The notes: generated by a model not told the origin, from the sequence alone. Positions 1-8,525 are shown, numbered from the stretch's first letter. The stretch is DNA of 64,000 nucleotides from Chloroflexota bacterium (GCA_029548365.1 JAKPNN010000005.1:31243-95242); one strand, 5' to 3'. Numbers and translations: made by a program.

Positions 1-190
1 CCACGCCTCTGATTCGGGTGTTAAAAAACCCTTAGCTCACCCTTCGGGTTGGGCGAAAACAGCTCGATACCCTTGCAAGGCACAGGTAGTGTTCCAAAAA
101 GGAGGTTGCTACGGATTGTTATAATATTCGTTCTATAAATAAAATACTATAATGATTTACGTTCATTCATAAACCGCTTGTAAAATTTCA
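1..190. other. Unassigned AT-rich and possibly structured stretch
   Basis: No credible protein gene is seen here. The first 120 bases include a small CCC-TTCG-GGG type hairpin near 40-55 and a short palindrome, CCTTGCAAGG, near 73-82, which could be the tail of an unrecognised RNA cut by the window edge. Bases 115-190 are AT-rich and carry two TATAAT hexamers (120-125 and 148-153) without clear -35 partners. I tried 6S, SRP, tmRNA and T-box patterns by eye and none fitted convincingly. Confidence 0.3.
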
Positions 191-232
191 TTTGTTTGTC
201 AACACTCCTAACCCTTTAATCGCAATTAATCG

Positions 233-238
233 TATAAT
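233..238 (+). promoter_or_regulatory. -10 box of the rnpB promoter
   Basis: A perfect TATAAT lies 14 bases before the predicted 5' end of the RNase P RNA helix P1. That is a suitable distance for transcription to begin around 245, with a short 5' extension. No good -35 hexamer is visible at 16-18 bases; TTGTCA at 196-201 is too far away. Confidence 0.55.
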
Positions 239-252
239 GAAACTCCATTCAG

Positions 253-635
253 AAGACCAGGTCAGCCGGATGGACGCGGGCGAACTCCGCCCGAGGAAAG
301 TCCGCACACCACAGGGCAGCATGCTGGGTAACGCCCGGAAGCGTGTAAACGTTTGGAACAGGGCCACAGAGAGCAGACCGCTCACTTTTGGGTGAGTAAG
401 GGTGAAAGGGTGGTGTAAGAGACCACCGGCGGGGACAGCAATGTCCCCGGCCAGGCAACCCCCATGCGGTGCAAGGTCAAGCAGGAGAGAAGCCCTTTTT
501 GGGCGGGAGCAGCCCGGCTCCTCATCATCTCCGGGTAGACCGCACGAGCTGGCGGGTAACCGTCAGCCCAGATAGATGTCCATCCAGGCGGGTTTCCCGC
601 CGGACAGAATGCGGCTTACAGGCTGGCCTGGTCTT
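253..635 (+). ncRNA. rnpB: RNase P RNA (bacterial class A)
   Basis: This is the catalytic RNA of ribonuclease P, which removes 5' leaders from tRNA precursors. The 5' P4 strand with the conserved GAGGAAAGTCC element is at 292-302. The matching 3' element ACAGAATGCGGCTTA is at 604-618. The two ends pair as helix P1: AAGACCAGG at the start with CCTGGTCTT at the end. The length of about 383 nt is normal for an ancestral type A RNA. The 3' universal element has ATGCGG where many species have ATCCGG, compatible with a compensated P4 pairing. Short reading frames drawn through the segment are not genes. The end is set by helix P1; no strong U-tract terminator follows, and the next gene is convergent. 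Confidence 0.95.
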
Positions 636-683
636 GTGTGTGGTAATTCCCTGACCATCGCCTTGATTTTCCCCCTGCAGCGC

Positions 684-1433
684 TTATTGAACGCTCTGCA
701 AGCAGGTCAGCAGCGCCTTCAAACGGCCTTCCGGCGCCTGCAAGGTGACTGCCAACACGTACTGCTCGCTGGCACTCGGCTCTTCAGCCTCGATGGGCAC
801 AATGCGCATCCCCTCAGGCACCTGGCTCTGCAGCAGGAAACCGATCCCCGTGGGGTACAACGCCAGCAGTTCTTCTAAAAATCCCACCGTTGAATAGGTC
901 TGCACGCCGTTCGGGATGGCTGCATCGTGTAGAAATGCCCTCCTGAAGAGGAGCGTAATTTCATGCCCGGCAGGGTAAGCCAGGGTCATAATCGGTGCCT
1001 CTCCTGCGCCCGGGTTGACCCGTGCTTCAGGGACATCAGCCCAGTCGCTGATCTCCCCGGCGTAGATAGCCTGCAGGCTCTCCAGACTCAGGGCAGCAAT
1101 TGGCACGTCTTTTCCTGCCACCAGGACAATTTCCTCGGTGCCCATCACCGCCACGTGCCCATCACCCTCCATTCGCTCCCCCAGGCGCAGGACCAGGTCG
1201 CTGTCCTCACGCGCCAGGTCTGCCCGGGGTCGAACCCGGACATAAACACCAAAATCCGGGATTTCCTGCGCACAGGCGGCGACCCGCGGCAGCCAGTGTT
1301 CCACCGCCGGGGTGACCTGCACTGTGATCACCTCGGGCTCAATGCTCTCCTGCGCTTCGGGTATAGGCGGCTGGCAAGCCGTTAAAACAAACACAAAAGC
1401 CAGGACAAAGGCGACCAGTTTTACCGCTTTCAT
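684..1433 (-). CDS. Periplasmic-binding-protein-like lipoprotein
   Basis: This 249-aa protein begins with a lipoprotein signal (hydrophobic residues 5-18, lipobox LTAC with Cys20). It should therefore be anchored to the outer face of the membrane. The body resembles the PBP-like (PstS-type) fold. The stretch around residues 116-134, with LESLQAIYAGEISDW, matches the segment that phosphate-type binding proteins use just before the second lobe, and a TYSTVGFLEELLALYPTGIG-like hinge follows. It is the last gene of a tight minus-strand run after tgt and uppP (4-base gap to uppP). The ligand is unknown: the classic phosphate-binding TGS motif is not evident and no ABC permease genes are nearby, so transport is only one option. 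Sensing or scavenging is equally possible. Confidence 0.7.
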   Translation of the reverse strand: MKAVKLVAFVLAFVFVLTACQPPIPEAQESIEPEVITVQVTPAVEHWLPRVAACAQEIPDFGVYVRVRPRADLAREDSDLVLRLGERMEGDGHVAVMGTEEIVLVAGKDVPIAALSLESLQAIYAGEISDWADVPEARVNPGAGEAPIMTLAYPAGHEITLLFRRAFLHDAAIPNGVQTYSTVGFLEELLALYPTGIGFLLQSQVPEGMRIVPIEAEEPSASEQYVLAVTLQAPEGRLKALLTCLQSVQ

Positions 1434-1437
1434 CGGG

Positions 1438-2262
1438 TTATCTCACCGCCCAGACCAGGATTGTCACGCCCCCCAATAGGAAGCAGTACGCAGAAAAATA
1501 AGCCAGCGAATGCCTCACCAGGAATTTCAACAGCCAGCGGATGGCGATATAACCCACCACCAGCGCGGTCAGGAAACCCAGCGCCATGATCGGCAAAAAG
1601 CTTGCCAAATCCGGCACTTCCTTCACCATCTTATAGGTTGAAAGAGCGCCCGCCGCCAGCATAATCGGGATCGACATCAAAAACGAGAACTTGCCCGCAG
1701 CTTCACGGCGCAGGTGGCACAGCATCCCGCCGGAGATCGTCGCACCCGAACGAGAAATCCCCGGTACCAGGGCAAACACCTGCATCGCACCCATCACAAG
1801 CGCGGTCATTAAGGTCACATCGTGGGAATCCCCGATATTCTGGCTGACTCTTTCCGCCAACAGCATCAGGGCAGCCGTCACCAGCAGGGCGATCCCGACA
1901 ACGAGGGGAGATGTGAAAGATGCCTCCACCAGGTCGGAAAACAGCAATCCAGCCAGCCCGGCGGGGATCGTCGCCAAAATCAGCAGCCAGCCCATCCGGG
2001 CGCTGTGGGTGGCAAAGGGTGTCCCGGCGAACAGTTGCTTGAAAAAATCAACCAGGATCGCAGCCAGATCCTTGCGAAAATAGAAAATGACTGCCGCCAG
2101 TGTGCCAACCTGCACCAGTACGTTGAAGATGAAGGTCTCTTTGATCGGCAACTGCCAGTTTAAAAAATAGGGCAGAAGCACCAGGTGCGCCGAACTTGAG
2201 ATCGGCAAAAACTCGGTGATGCCCTGGATGACCCCTAAGATAACAGCCTGAATGACGGACAT
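1438..2262 (-). CDS. uppP: Undecaprenyl-diphosphate phosphatase
   Basis: The integral membrane enzyme of the BacA/UppP family dephosphorylates undecaprenyl pyrophosphate, so the lipid carrier can be reused for peptidoglycan and other wall polymers. Both family signatures are present: GITEFLPISSSAHL at residues 14-27, with the catalytic Glu17 and His26 region, and PGISRSGATI near residue 167. At 274 aa with about eight hydrophobic segments it has the usual family size. The start is supported by GAGG about 8 bases upstream, in the 14-base gap after tgt. The tight spacing with tgt above and the lipoprotein below indicates one operon. Confidence 0.96.
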   Translation of the reverse strand: MSVIQAVILGVIQGITEFLPISSSAHLVLLPYFLNWQLPIKETFIFNVLVQVGTLAAVIFYFRKDLAAILVDFFKQLFAGTPFATHSARMGWLLILATIPAGLAGLLFSDLVEASFTSPLVVGIALLVTAALMLLAERVSQNIGDSHDVTLMTALVMGAMQVFALVPGISRSGATISGGMLCHLRREAAGKFSFLMSIPIMLAAGALSTYKMVKEVPDLASFLPIMALGFLTALVVGYIAIRWLLKFLVRHSLAYFSAYCFLLGGVTILVWAVR

Positions 2263-2276
2263 GGTTTGATCCTCTT

Positions 2277-3401
2277 CTATGAATTCAGGTTAGAACAATA
2301 CGCCGTGGCAAAGCGGGCATATTCTCCCGCTGAGATGGCAGCTCGCAGGCGGGCAGCCAGGTTCAGCAGCGTATGGATATTGTGGATCGAAAGCAGCGTG
2401 CCCGAGAGCATCTCACGCGCCTGGATCAGGTGGCGGATATACGCCCGGGAATGGGTCTGGCAGGTATAGCAGGTGCAGGTTTCGCTGATCGGGCGCTCAT
2501 CGCGGGCATAACGGGCATTCATCAGGTTCATCTGACCGTTGTCGGTCATGGCGGCGTTGTGCCGCGCCAGTCGCGTCGGCAGCACGCAGTCAAATATATC
2601 GATCCCCAACCCAACGCACTCCACCAGGTCCCGCGGCGTGCCCACCCCCATCAGGTAGCGCGGTTTCTCAACCGGCAAAACCGCGTTGACCACGCGGATC
2701 ATCGCGTGCATCTCGGCTTTGGTCTCGCCCACCGAAAGGCCGCCGATGGCGTTGCCCGGCAGGTCCAGCCCGGTAATAACCCTTGCCGATGCCTCTCGCA
2801 AATCAGGAAACACCCCACCCTGGACGATGCCAAACAGCGCCTGGTCAGCCCGCTTTTTAGCCGCCAGGCAGCGCTCTGCCCAGCGATGGGTGCGCTCTAC
2901 GGCGCGCTGGTTGTATTCGCGGTCGTAGGGCTCGGCGCATTCATCAAACGCCATGATAATGTCGGATCCCAGGTTTTCCTGGATCGCCACCGAAAGTTCG
3001 GGCGTGAACCGGTGGGTCGAACCATCGATATGGCTTTTGAAGGTCACCCCTTCCTCATCGACCCGGCGCGTATCTGCAAGAGAAAACACCTGGAAACCGC
3101 CAGAATCCGTCAGGATTGGCCCACTCCAGCCCATGAATTTATGTAACCCGCCCATTTCAGCGATCAGATCATCTCCCGGGCGCAGGTAGAGGTGATAGGT
3201 ATTGGCCAGGATGAGTTTCGCGTCCAGTTCATGCAGATGGCGCTGGGTTAACGATTTGACCGTCGCCTGGGTGCCCACCGGCGCAAAGATCGGCGTGGGA
3301 ATCGAACCGTGCGGGGTATGAAAGGTGCCAACGCGGGCATCCCCATCCTGGTCCAGGAGTTCAAAGGTAAAGGCGTCTGGTGGTTTCTCGGGTTTTCGCA
3401 T
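2277..3401 (-). CDS. tgt: Queuine/preQ1 tRNA-guanine transglycosylase
   Basis: Tgt swaps guanine 34 of GUN-anticodon tRNAs for preQ1 on the way to queuosine. The 374-aa sequence has the typical start with TPIFAPVGTQATVK, the general-acid/base Asp in LTDSGGFQVFS near residue 97, the nucleophile region GIDIFDCVLPTRLARH, and the C-terminal zinc site CTCYTCQTHS followed by a further His. The length is normal for bacterial Tgt. It is the first gene of a minus-strand operon with uppP. A TATAAT on the minus strand at 3435-3440 is its likely -10 box, with a leader of about 30 nt. queA, the next step in queuosine synthesis, lies 54 kb away in the same window rather than beside it. Confidence 0.97.
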   Translation of the reverse strand: MRKPEKPPDAFTFELLDQDGDARVGTFHTPHGSIPTPIFAPVGTQATVKSLTQRHLHELDAKLILANTYHLYLRPGDDLIAEMGGLHKFMGWSGPILTDSGGFQVFSLADTRRVDEEGVTFKSHIDGSTHRFTPELSVAIQENLGSDIIMAFDECAEPYDREYNQRAVERTHRWAERCLAAKKRADQALFGIVQGGVFPDLREASARVITGLDLPGNAIGGLSVGETKAEMHAMIRVVNAVLPVEKPRYLMGVGTPRDLVECVGLGIDIFDCVLPTRLARHNAAMTDNGQMNLMNARYARDERPISETCTCYTCQTHSRAYIRHLIQAREMLSGTLLSIHNIHTLLNLAARLRAAISAGEYARFATAYCSNLNS

Positions 3402-3511
3402 CGGGTTTAAACCTGAACTTAATCTCGATTGATGATTATACCTTAGGAAAACCGGTGCTTTATCAATACCCGTTTTCTCCGCCCTGGCTGTGCACCAGGG
3501 TTAAAAATCAC

Positions 3512-3540
3512 TTGATAGGATTCACTCAGACAGCTATACT
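3512..3540 (+). promoter_or_regulatory. Sigma70-type promoter, leaderless arrangement
   Basis: TTGATA (3512-3517), a 17-base spacer and TATACT (3535-3540) form a near-consensus promoter. The start codon at 3548 falls 7 bases after the -10 box, exactly where transcription should begin. The PHP gene is therefore probably translated from a leaderless mRNA. Confidence 0.7.
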
Positions 3541-3547
3541 TGATGAC

Positions 3548-4240
3548 ATGAACGCTAAAAATACCCGCCTCTGGCTGCGGGTTGAGCTGCACGTGCACAC
3601 CGCTGCCTCAACAGACAGCCTGGTTTCACCTCAAAAACTGGTCGAATATTGCCAGCAGATTGGCATCGACCGGGTCGCAGTCACCGATCACAACAGCATC
3701 GAGGGTGCACTGAAGGCTTATGCCCTGGCGCCTGAACGGGTCATCGTCGGGGAAGAGATCGAAACCACCCAGGGCGAACTCCTCGGGTATTTCATGACCG
3801 AGCACGTCCCGCCCGGGCTTGAGCCCATGGAAGCCATCCACCGCCTGCGCGCCCAGGGTGCGGTGATCAGCGTGGCGCATCCCTTTGACCGCGTCCGCGG
3901 CGCACAATGGACCGCAGAGGGGCTGCTGTCTATTGCGTCTCACGTGGATGCGATTGAAGTCTTCAATGCCCGCTGCCTGGGCAATCACCCCAACCAGCAA
4001 GCTGCTAACTTTGCCAGAGCACAGGCTTTGCTGACCACCGTTGGCTCTGACGCGCACAGCCTGGTTGAGATTGGGCAGGCATCGCTGTACATGCCCCCCT
4101 TTGAAGATGCACGCGGTTTTATCTCAGCTCTGCAATATGCTCTTCCCAGAAACCGGCTTTCGCCGGCATACGTACACCTCTTTTCGACGTATGCAAAACT
4201 GGTCAAAAGGCTCCGAAAAGGAAAAACAGCTCAACCTTGA
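3548..4240 (+). CDS. PHP-domain metal-dependent phosphoesterase
   Basis: This 230-aa protein belongs to the PHP (polymerase and histidinol phosphatase) superfamily of small stand-alone phosphoesterases. Metal-binding motifs are visible in order: ELHVHTAASTDS near residues 12-23, VTDHNSIEGA near 41-50, GEEIETTQGE near 65-74, a HPFDR segment near 110 and GSDAHS near 166. These match the arrangement of YciV/TrpH-like enzymes that act on nucleotide monophosphates. The substrate here is not known. An upstream in-frame start at 3380 would give an unrelated N-terminal tail overlapping tgt. ATG 3548 is preferred because the family begins just before the ELHVHT motif and a promoter ends 7 bases upstream. 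Confidence 0.88.
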   Translation: MNAKNTRLWLRVELHVHTAASTDSLVSPQKLVEYCQQIGIDRVAVTDHNSIEGALKAYALAPERVIVGEEIETTQGELLGYFMTEHVPPGLEPMEAIHRLRAQGAVISVAHPFDRVRGAQWTAEGLLSIASHVDAIEVFNARCLGNHPNQQAANFARAQALLTTVGSDAHSLVEIGQASLYMPPFEDARGFISALQYALPRNRLSPAYVHLFSTYAKLVKRLRKGKTAQP

Positions 4241-4323
4241 TGATCTCAGCGAGGAGCGCCATCACCCTGGTCAACCTTTACTGAACAGACGAAACGCACC
4301 ACACACAATTTACCTGTTTTCAT

Positions 4324-4329
4324 TATAAT
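4324..4329 (+). promoter_or_regulatory. -10 box directly before a start codon
   Basis: TATAAT ends 6 bases before ATG 4336, so transcription would start at or next to the start codon (leaderless type). A -35 element at normal spacing is not evident, so this assignment is weaker than the one at 3512. Confidence 0.45.
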
Positions 4330-4335
4330 TACACC

Positions 4336-4788
4336 ATGCATCAATTATTTTCCCGTCAGAACAACCCGCGTTCGGTTTGGGCGGCGCGCTTCTTAATCGC
4401 CATCGTTTTATTCTGGAACTTGCAGGCTGCGCTTAATTTCATGCTCGAACCGGCTGTGTATGCCCCCTCCTTCCAGTTACAGGGCCTTCCCGGTCAAGCA
4501 GCAGTGGCCGGGTATGGCATCCTGTTCCTGATGTGGCAGGTACCCTACGTCTTTGCCGTGCTGCACCCGGGCATATTCAAAATCTCGTTGTTGTCAGCGT
4601 TGATCATGCAGGTCATCGGGGTGATCGCTGAATCGCTTCTGCTCTCCACAATCTCGCGTGATTACACGCTCCTGCGAGGTAGCATCACCCGCTTCATCAT
4701 CTTCGATGGCGCCGGCGCGCTGATCTTGCTGGGCGCGCTGGTGTTGGTGCTGCGTGAAAAATGTCACTCAAACCCGCCAAGTCGTTAG
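4336..4788 (+). CDS. Small integral membrane protein, function unknown
   Basis: This 150-aa protein has four predicted hydrophobic segments (about residues 17-37, 55-75, 82-102 and 120-140) and a short polar C-terminus. I do not recognise the family; no catalytic motif is visible. It stands alone on the plus strand between the PHP gene and a nucleotidyltransferase gene. No Shine-Dalgarno sequence precedes the ATG, in keeping with the TATAAT only 6 bases upstream. Codon use resembles its neighbours, so it is likely a real gene. Confidence 0.7.
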   Translation: MHQLFSRQNNPRSVWAARFLIAIVLFWNLQAALNFMLEPAVYAPSFQLQGLPGQAAVAGYGILFLMWQVPYVFAVLHPGIFKISLLSALIMQVIGVIAESLLLSTISRDYTLLRGSITRFIIFDGAGALILLGALVLVLREKCHSNPPSR

Positions 4789-4967
4789 GCGTATTGAAGC
4801 GCAGAAAGAACCTCATTTTTCCTGCTGCATCCATCGCCATTTTCAAATTGATTTACACACTCCACATCATCAGTCGTATAATGAAGTTAGTTTAATATCT
4901 CATAAATGATGGGCGGGATGAAATTAACCCAGGGTGACCTGACAAGGGCGTTGATCGAGAGGTCCAA

Positions 4968-5819
4968 ATGATCATGCAACAGGAAAGAAAATACCCGGTC
5001 TTCGTGATGTGCGGGAGAGACCATCAACGGAGCAGATTATTAAAAATCATCGACCCGGACGAGAAGTATAAATCCAAAGCTTTACTGCCTTTTTTGGGCA
5101 GGCGCTTGATCGATTGGCAAATGGAAGCGCTGAACCGCTCCCCTTACATTGAAGGGCTCTACCTGCTCGGGCTATCCGCATCGGATGCAAGCTTCAGCTT
5201 TCCTGTTCACTACGTGCCCGTTGAAACGACGGCAGAATTCCCTGATAAACTTACAGCCGGTATCGAATATCTCAGCGCAATCGGTAAAAATGCGCACCTG
5301 GTGGTGATCAGTTCAAGCGATGCGCCGGGAATCCAAACACCCCAGATCAACCAGTTCTTCGAACATCTCAATGCCCAGCCAGGGAGTGAATTCGTGTTAT
5401 CACTGGTTCCTGAAGACCTGGTCGAAGTCGCCTTCCCGAATTCTGGGCGGGTCGTACTCCGCTTTCGTGATCAAAACCTTATTCTGGGCGAGCTTTACGC
5501 CCTCAGTCCGCGCGCCATTCGTGATCATCGCAAAACCATCGCCCAGATCAGCACCCGTCGCCTCCAGATCAACCGCCAGGCGCAAAAGATCAACCCCAAG
5601 CCGGTGATTCGCTTACTGGCACAAAAACCACACATGTGGGGCGTGATCATCAAGTATCTTTTCGGGCGGGCAACCCTGGAGGACGCTGAACGAGTGATCA
5701 CAAAAACCTTCGGCTATCAGACCAGGGGGGTGATCATTTCTGATGCAGGCTTTGGTATGGATATCGATCTCCCCGAGGATTATGAGCGCCTGAAATCATA
5801 TGTTCAGGCATTACTGTGA
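4968..5819 (+). CDS. MobA/IspD-like nucleotidyltransferase-type protein
   Basis: This 283-aa protein has features of the GT-A-fold NTP-transferase superfamily. There is a basic N-terminal region (residues 20-38), a KALLPFLGRRLIDWQMEAL segment that resembles the substrate-loop/dimer region of MobA- and IspD-like enzymes, a VVISSSDAPGIQTPQI segment corresponding to the metal-binding DxP region, and a C-terminal GFGMDIDLPEDYERL that matches the usual D(I/V)D.PEDY ending. The classical GGxSxRxG nucleotide loop is not recognisable at the N-terminus, so the substrate and even activity are uncertain. The start is supported by GAGAGG at 4957-4962. A TATAAT at 4876-4881 is a likely -10 box. It could act in cofactor or sugar-nucleotide metabolism. 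Confidence 0.65.
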   Translation: MIMQQERKYPVFVMCGRDHQRSRLLKIIDPDEKYKSKALLPFLGRRLIDWQMEALNRSPYIEGLYLLGLSASDASFSFPVHYVPVETTAEFPDKLTAGIEYLSAIGKNAHLVVISSSDAPGIQTPQINQFFEHLNAQPGSEFVLSLVPEDLVEVAFPNSGRVVLRFRDQNLILGELYALSPRAIRDHRKTIAQISTRRLQINRQAQKINPKPVIRLLAQKPHMWGVIIKYLFGRATLEDAERVITKTFGYQTRGVIISDAGFGMDIDLPEDYERLKSYVQALL

Positions 5820-5964
5820 CCCTCATAACCCGGTCTTTTATATGGATGGGGTCAGTGGTGAAGGATTTTTTCGGTCATAACCTGTTTTCTCAATCCCATA
5901 TTCATCTGAAGTAGTATAATCCTTTGGCTGAAAATAGAAAATTATAAAAGTGAAGTCTTAAGAA

Positions 5965-7026
5965 ATGCTTGAAAAACTCACCGGGATCATTCAACGCTTC
6001 GATGAAATCGAAGCCCAACTGGCCATAGTCGGCGATGACTACGCCACTGCTATTGAGCTATCCAAAGAACGCGCAGATCTGGAAGCGCTGGTGATGCAGG
6101 CACGCGACTACCGGGAAACCCTGGATCGCATCGAGGAAACCAGGGTTCTACTTGAGGCTGAAGATGAAGACCTGCGCAACCTGGCAGAAATGGAGCTCGA
6201 AGCCCTCGGGGATCGGCGCGACCAGCTTGAATCCCAGCTCAAGGGTATGCTCGTCCCCAAAGACCCGCGTGATCAACGCAATGTCATCATGGAAATTCGC
6301 GCAGGCGCCGGCGGTAACGAGGCAGGTCTGTTTGGGGCCGATCTGTTTCGGATGTACTCTCGCTATGCAGAACGCCAGAACTGGAAAATCGACATCCTCT
6401 CCCTGCATGAAACCGGCATCGGCGGGATAAAAGAGGTCAGCTTTATGATCAAGGGCAAGGGTGCCTTTTCGCGTTTGAAATTTGAATCAGGGGTGCACAG
6501 GGTGCAACGGGTTCCCGAAACCGAAGCCCAGGGACGCATTCACACCTCAACTGCCACCGTTGCCGTTTTGGCAGAGGTTGACGATGTCGAAATCGAGATT
6601 GCCGATTCGGATATTTCCATCGACGTTTACAAATCTGCAGGCGCTGGCGGTCAAAACGTGCAGAAGAACGCCACCGCGGTCCGCATCACCCATCTCCCAA
6701 CGGGCATGGTCGTCGCTTGCCAGGATGAACGCTCTCAGCTTCAAAACAAAACACGGGCGATGAGCATCCTCAGAGCGCGTCTGTTTGAAATCGAAGAACA
6801 AAAAAAGCATGCCCAGGAAGCCGCCACCCGACGCTCACAAATCGGTACAGGTGAACGCTCTGAAAAAATCCGCACCTACAACTACCCGCAAAACCGTGTC
6901 ACCGATCACCGCATCAACCTTTCCTCCTACAACCTGGTCGGTATTCTGGATGGTGATATCGACGAATTCATCGATGAGCTGACCCTGGTTGACGAAGCCG
7001 AGAAATTAGCCATGGTGGAGGAATAA
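5965..7026 (+). CDS. prfA: Peptide chain release factor 1
   Basis: RF1 reads UAA and UAG in the ribosomal A site and triggers peptide release. The 353-aa length is normal. The catalytic GGQ motif lies in SAGAGGQNVQKNATAVRI near residue 229. The conserved EIRAGAGGNEAGLF element is near residues 110-123, and the codon-recognition region with the PxT tripeptide (PETEAQGRIHTSTA) is near 180. RF1 rather than RF2 is supported by PxT instead of SPF and by the absence of an in-frame frameshift site. It heads an operon with prmC, whose product methylates the Gln of this GGQ, and tsaC. A TATAAT at 5915-5920 is the likely -10 box. Confidence 0.97.
   Translation: MLEKLTGIIQRFDEIEAQLAIVGDDYATAIELSKERADLEALVMQARDYRETLDRIEETRVLLEAEDEDLRNLAEMELEALGDRRDQLESQLKGMLVPKDPRDQRNVIMEIRAGAGGNEAGLFGADLFRMYSRYAERQNWKIDILSLHETGIGGIKEVSFMIKGKGAFSRLKFESGVHRVQRVPETEAQGRIHTSTATVAVLAEVDDVEIEIADSDISIDVYKSAGAGGQNVQKNATAVRITHLPTGMVVACQDERSQLQNKTRAMSILRARLFEIEEQKKHAQEAATRRSQIGTGERSEKIRTYNYPQNRVTDHRINLSSYNLVGILDGDIDEFIDELTLVDEAEKLAMVEE
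7017..7021 (+). promoter_or_regulatory. Shine-Dalgarno GGAGG that decides the prmC start
   Basis: A perfect GGAGG lies inside the last codons of prfA. The next in-frame codon at a suitable distance for prmC is ATC at 7031-7033, 9 bases downstream. No ATG, GTG or TTG exists in the prmC frame between the stop at 7007-7009 and TTG 7115, so this site argues for a non-canonical start. Confidence 0.6.
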
Positions 7027-7030
7027 ACCC

Positions 7031-7882
7031 ATCAACCTGCAGCACACCCGGCAAAATCTCAATCATCAACTGGCACAGGCTGACTGTGAGTCGCCCGGGC
7101 AGATCAGCCTGATCTTGCTTCAACATATCCTCAAACAGCCAAAAAGCTGGGTGCTCAGCCACTCAGAATACAGGCTCACACCTCAAGAACATGAAGCCCT
7201 GCAAGAAAGCCTGAAGCACTTCCTCCAGGGCGTTCCCCTGCCCTATATCCTGGGCCATTGGGAGTTTTTTGGGCGAACCTTCCAGCTCACGCCCGATGTC
7301 CTCATTCCCCGTCCAGAAACCGAGATGCTGGTTGAATTCGCGCTACAGCACGCCCAAGGTTTACACTCCTGTAGAATTATCGATATTGGTACGGGCTCAG
7401 GGTGTATTGCCATCAGCCTGGCAGCAGAATTGCCTGAAGCAACCGTATTGGGGGTGGATCTTTCCATGGCTGCACTGCGCATCGCACAAATAAATGCCCG
7501 CTACCACAATCTTCCCCACATCCATTTCATCCAGGCGGACCTGCTTTCATCGTTCTCAACCCAGTTCGACCTGGTTTGCGCCAACCTGCCTTACATCCCC
7601 AGCCTCACCCTGGACGCCTTACCGGTCTCCCGGTGGGAGCCTCGCCTGGCATTAGATGGCGGCCAATCAGGGATGGAAACGATCCGCCGCTTGCTCGTTC
7701 AGGCTAAAACCAGAATGGCGCCAAACAGCGCTCTCCTGCTTGAAATCGAATCCACCCTGGGCGCAAGCACCCTGGCAGCCGCGCAAGAGTTATTCCCCAA
7801 CGCGTATCACCAGCTCGTGCCTGACCTGGCCGGACTTGACCGCATGATCAAAATCCAGATGATCGGTGATGATCATCTTTAA
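7031..7882 (+). CDS. prmC: Release factor glutamine methyltransferase, probable AUC start
   Basis: PrmC (HemK) uses SAM to methylate the GGQ glutamine of release factors. Sequence features are LIPRPETE before the methyltransferase domain, the SAM-binding loop DIGTGSGCIAISLA near residue 120, and the substrate motif as CANLPYIP near residue 187 (NLPY instead of the more usual NPPY). From ATC 7031 the protein is 283 aa, the normal family length, with an N-terminal helical domain (NLNHQLAQADCE, then LILLQHILKQPKSWVLSHSE) that aligns with other PrmC N-termini. The first conventional start, TTG 7115, would remove about 28 residues of this domain and has no ribosome-binding site. prfA ends 4 bases before the proposed start and tsaC follows after 16 bases. 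Confidence 0.85.
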   Translation: MNLQHTRQNLNHQLAQADCESPGQISLILLQHILKQPKSWVLSHSEYRLTPQEHEALQESLKHFLQGVPLPYILGHWEFFGRTFQLTPDVLIPRPETEMLVEFALQHAQGLHSCRIIDIGTGSGCIAISLAAELPEATVLGVDLSMAALRIAQINARYHNLPHIHFIQADLLSSFSTQFDLVCANLPYIPSLTLDALPVSRWEPRLALDGGQSGMETIRRLLVQAKTRMAPNSALLLEIESTLGASTLAAAQELFPNAYHQLVPDLAGLDRMIKIQMIGDDHL

Positions 7883-7898
7883 GAAAAGAGGATAATCT

Positions 7899-8525
7899 GT
7901 GATTGAAACCCGCATCCTCAGCATTAATGATCCCCAGGCGATACCAGCATCCAAACGCATTATCCGGCAAGGCGGTCTGATCGCCTTCCCCACTGACACC
8001 ATCTACGGCGTCGCTTGCGATGTCTTTAACCCACAGGCGATTGAAGCTATCTATGCCGCTAAAGAGCGCCCGGTTGAAAAAGCTTTGCCGGTATTAATCG
8101 GTGATTATCGCCAGCTGGCTGAACTGATCCTGAACCCCGATCGGCGCCTGGAACGAATTACAGCCGCGTTCTGGCCAGGTCCGTTGACCCTGGTCCTCCG
8201 TAAGAGCCACAAAATCCCCCGCCAACTATCCGCCGATGCGACCATCGGCGTTCGCATGCCAAACCTGGATTTCACCCTGACCTTACTGCGCGAAACCGGC
8301 CCTCTGGCAACGACCTCTGCCAACCGTTACGAGGGTCCCAACCCGGTTGACGCCAACGATGTGATCACCCAATTGGGAGGACGGATCGATTTGCTCATGG
8401 ACGGAGGTTTTACGCCCGGTCAGACCGCTTCCACCGTCGCCGACCTCACCGGAAGAGACATTCGCATCTTGCGTCCGGGGCCAATTTCTCTTTCTGACCT
8501 GCAATCGGTAGCAAAGGATGAATAA
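7899..8525 (+). CDS. tsaC: L-threonylcarbamoyladenylate synthase (YrdC/Sua5 family)
   Basis: This enzyme makes threonylcarbamoyl-AMP from threonine, bicarbonate and ATP for the t6A37 modification of ANN-decoding tRNAs. The 208-aa protein shows the YrdC-domain hallmarks: GGLIAFPTDTIYGVACDV near residue 27, KERPVEKALPVLI near 55, FWPGPLTLVL near 90, RMPN near 112, and TTSANRYEGPNPVDANDV near 140. It lacks the extra C-terminal Sua5 domain, so it is the short TsaC type. The start is GTG 7899 with a GAGG-type site at 7889-7892. It is the last gene of the prfA-prmC-tsaC operon. Its pathway partner tsaD is at 23513 in the same window. Confidence 0.94.
   Translation: MIETRILSINDPQAIPASKRIIRQGGLIAFPTDTIYGVACDVFNPQAIEAIYAAKERPVEKALPVLIGDYRQLAELILNPDRRLERITAAFWPGPLTLVLRKSHKIPRQLSADATIGVRMPNLDFTLTLLRETGPLATTSANRYEGPNPVDANDVITQLGGRIDLLMDGGFTPGQTASTVADLTGRDIRILRPGPISLSDLQSVAKDE

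Noticed and set aside
192..654. Several short ORFs across the first 650 bases
   Set aside because: They lie on the RNase P RNA gene, whose conserved elements and P1 pairing explain the sequence.
3380..3547. Longer N-terminus for the PHP protein
   Set aside because: It would overlap the tgt start and the promoter at 3512-3540; the family begins just before the ELHVHT motif.
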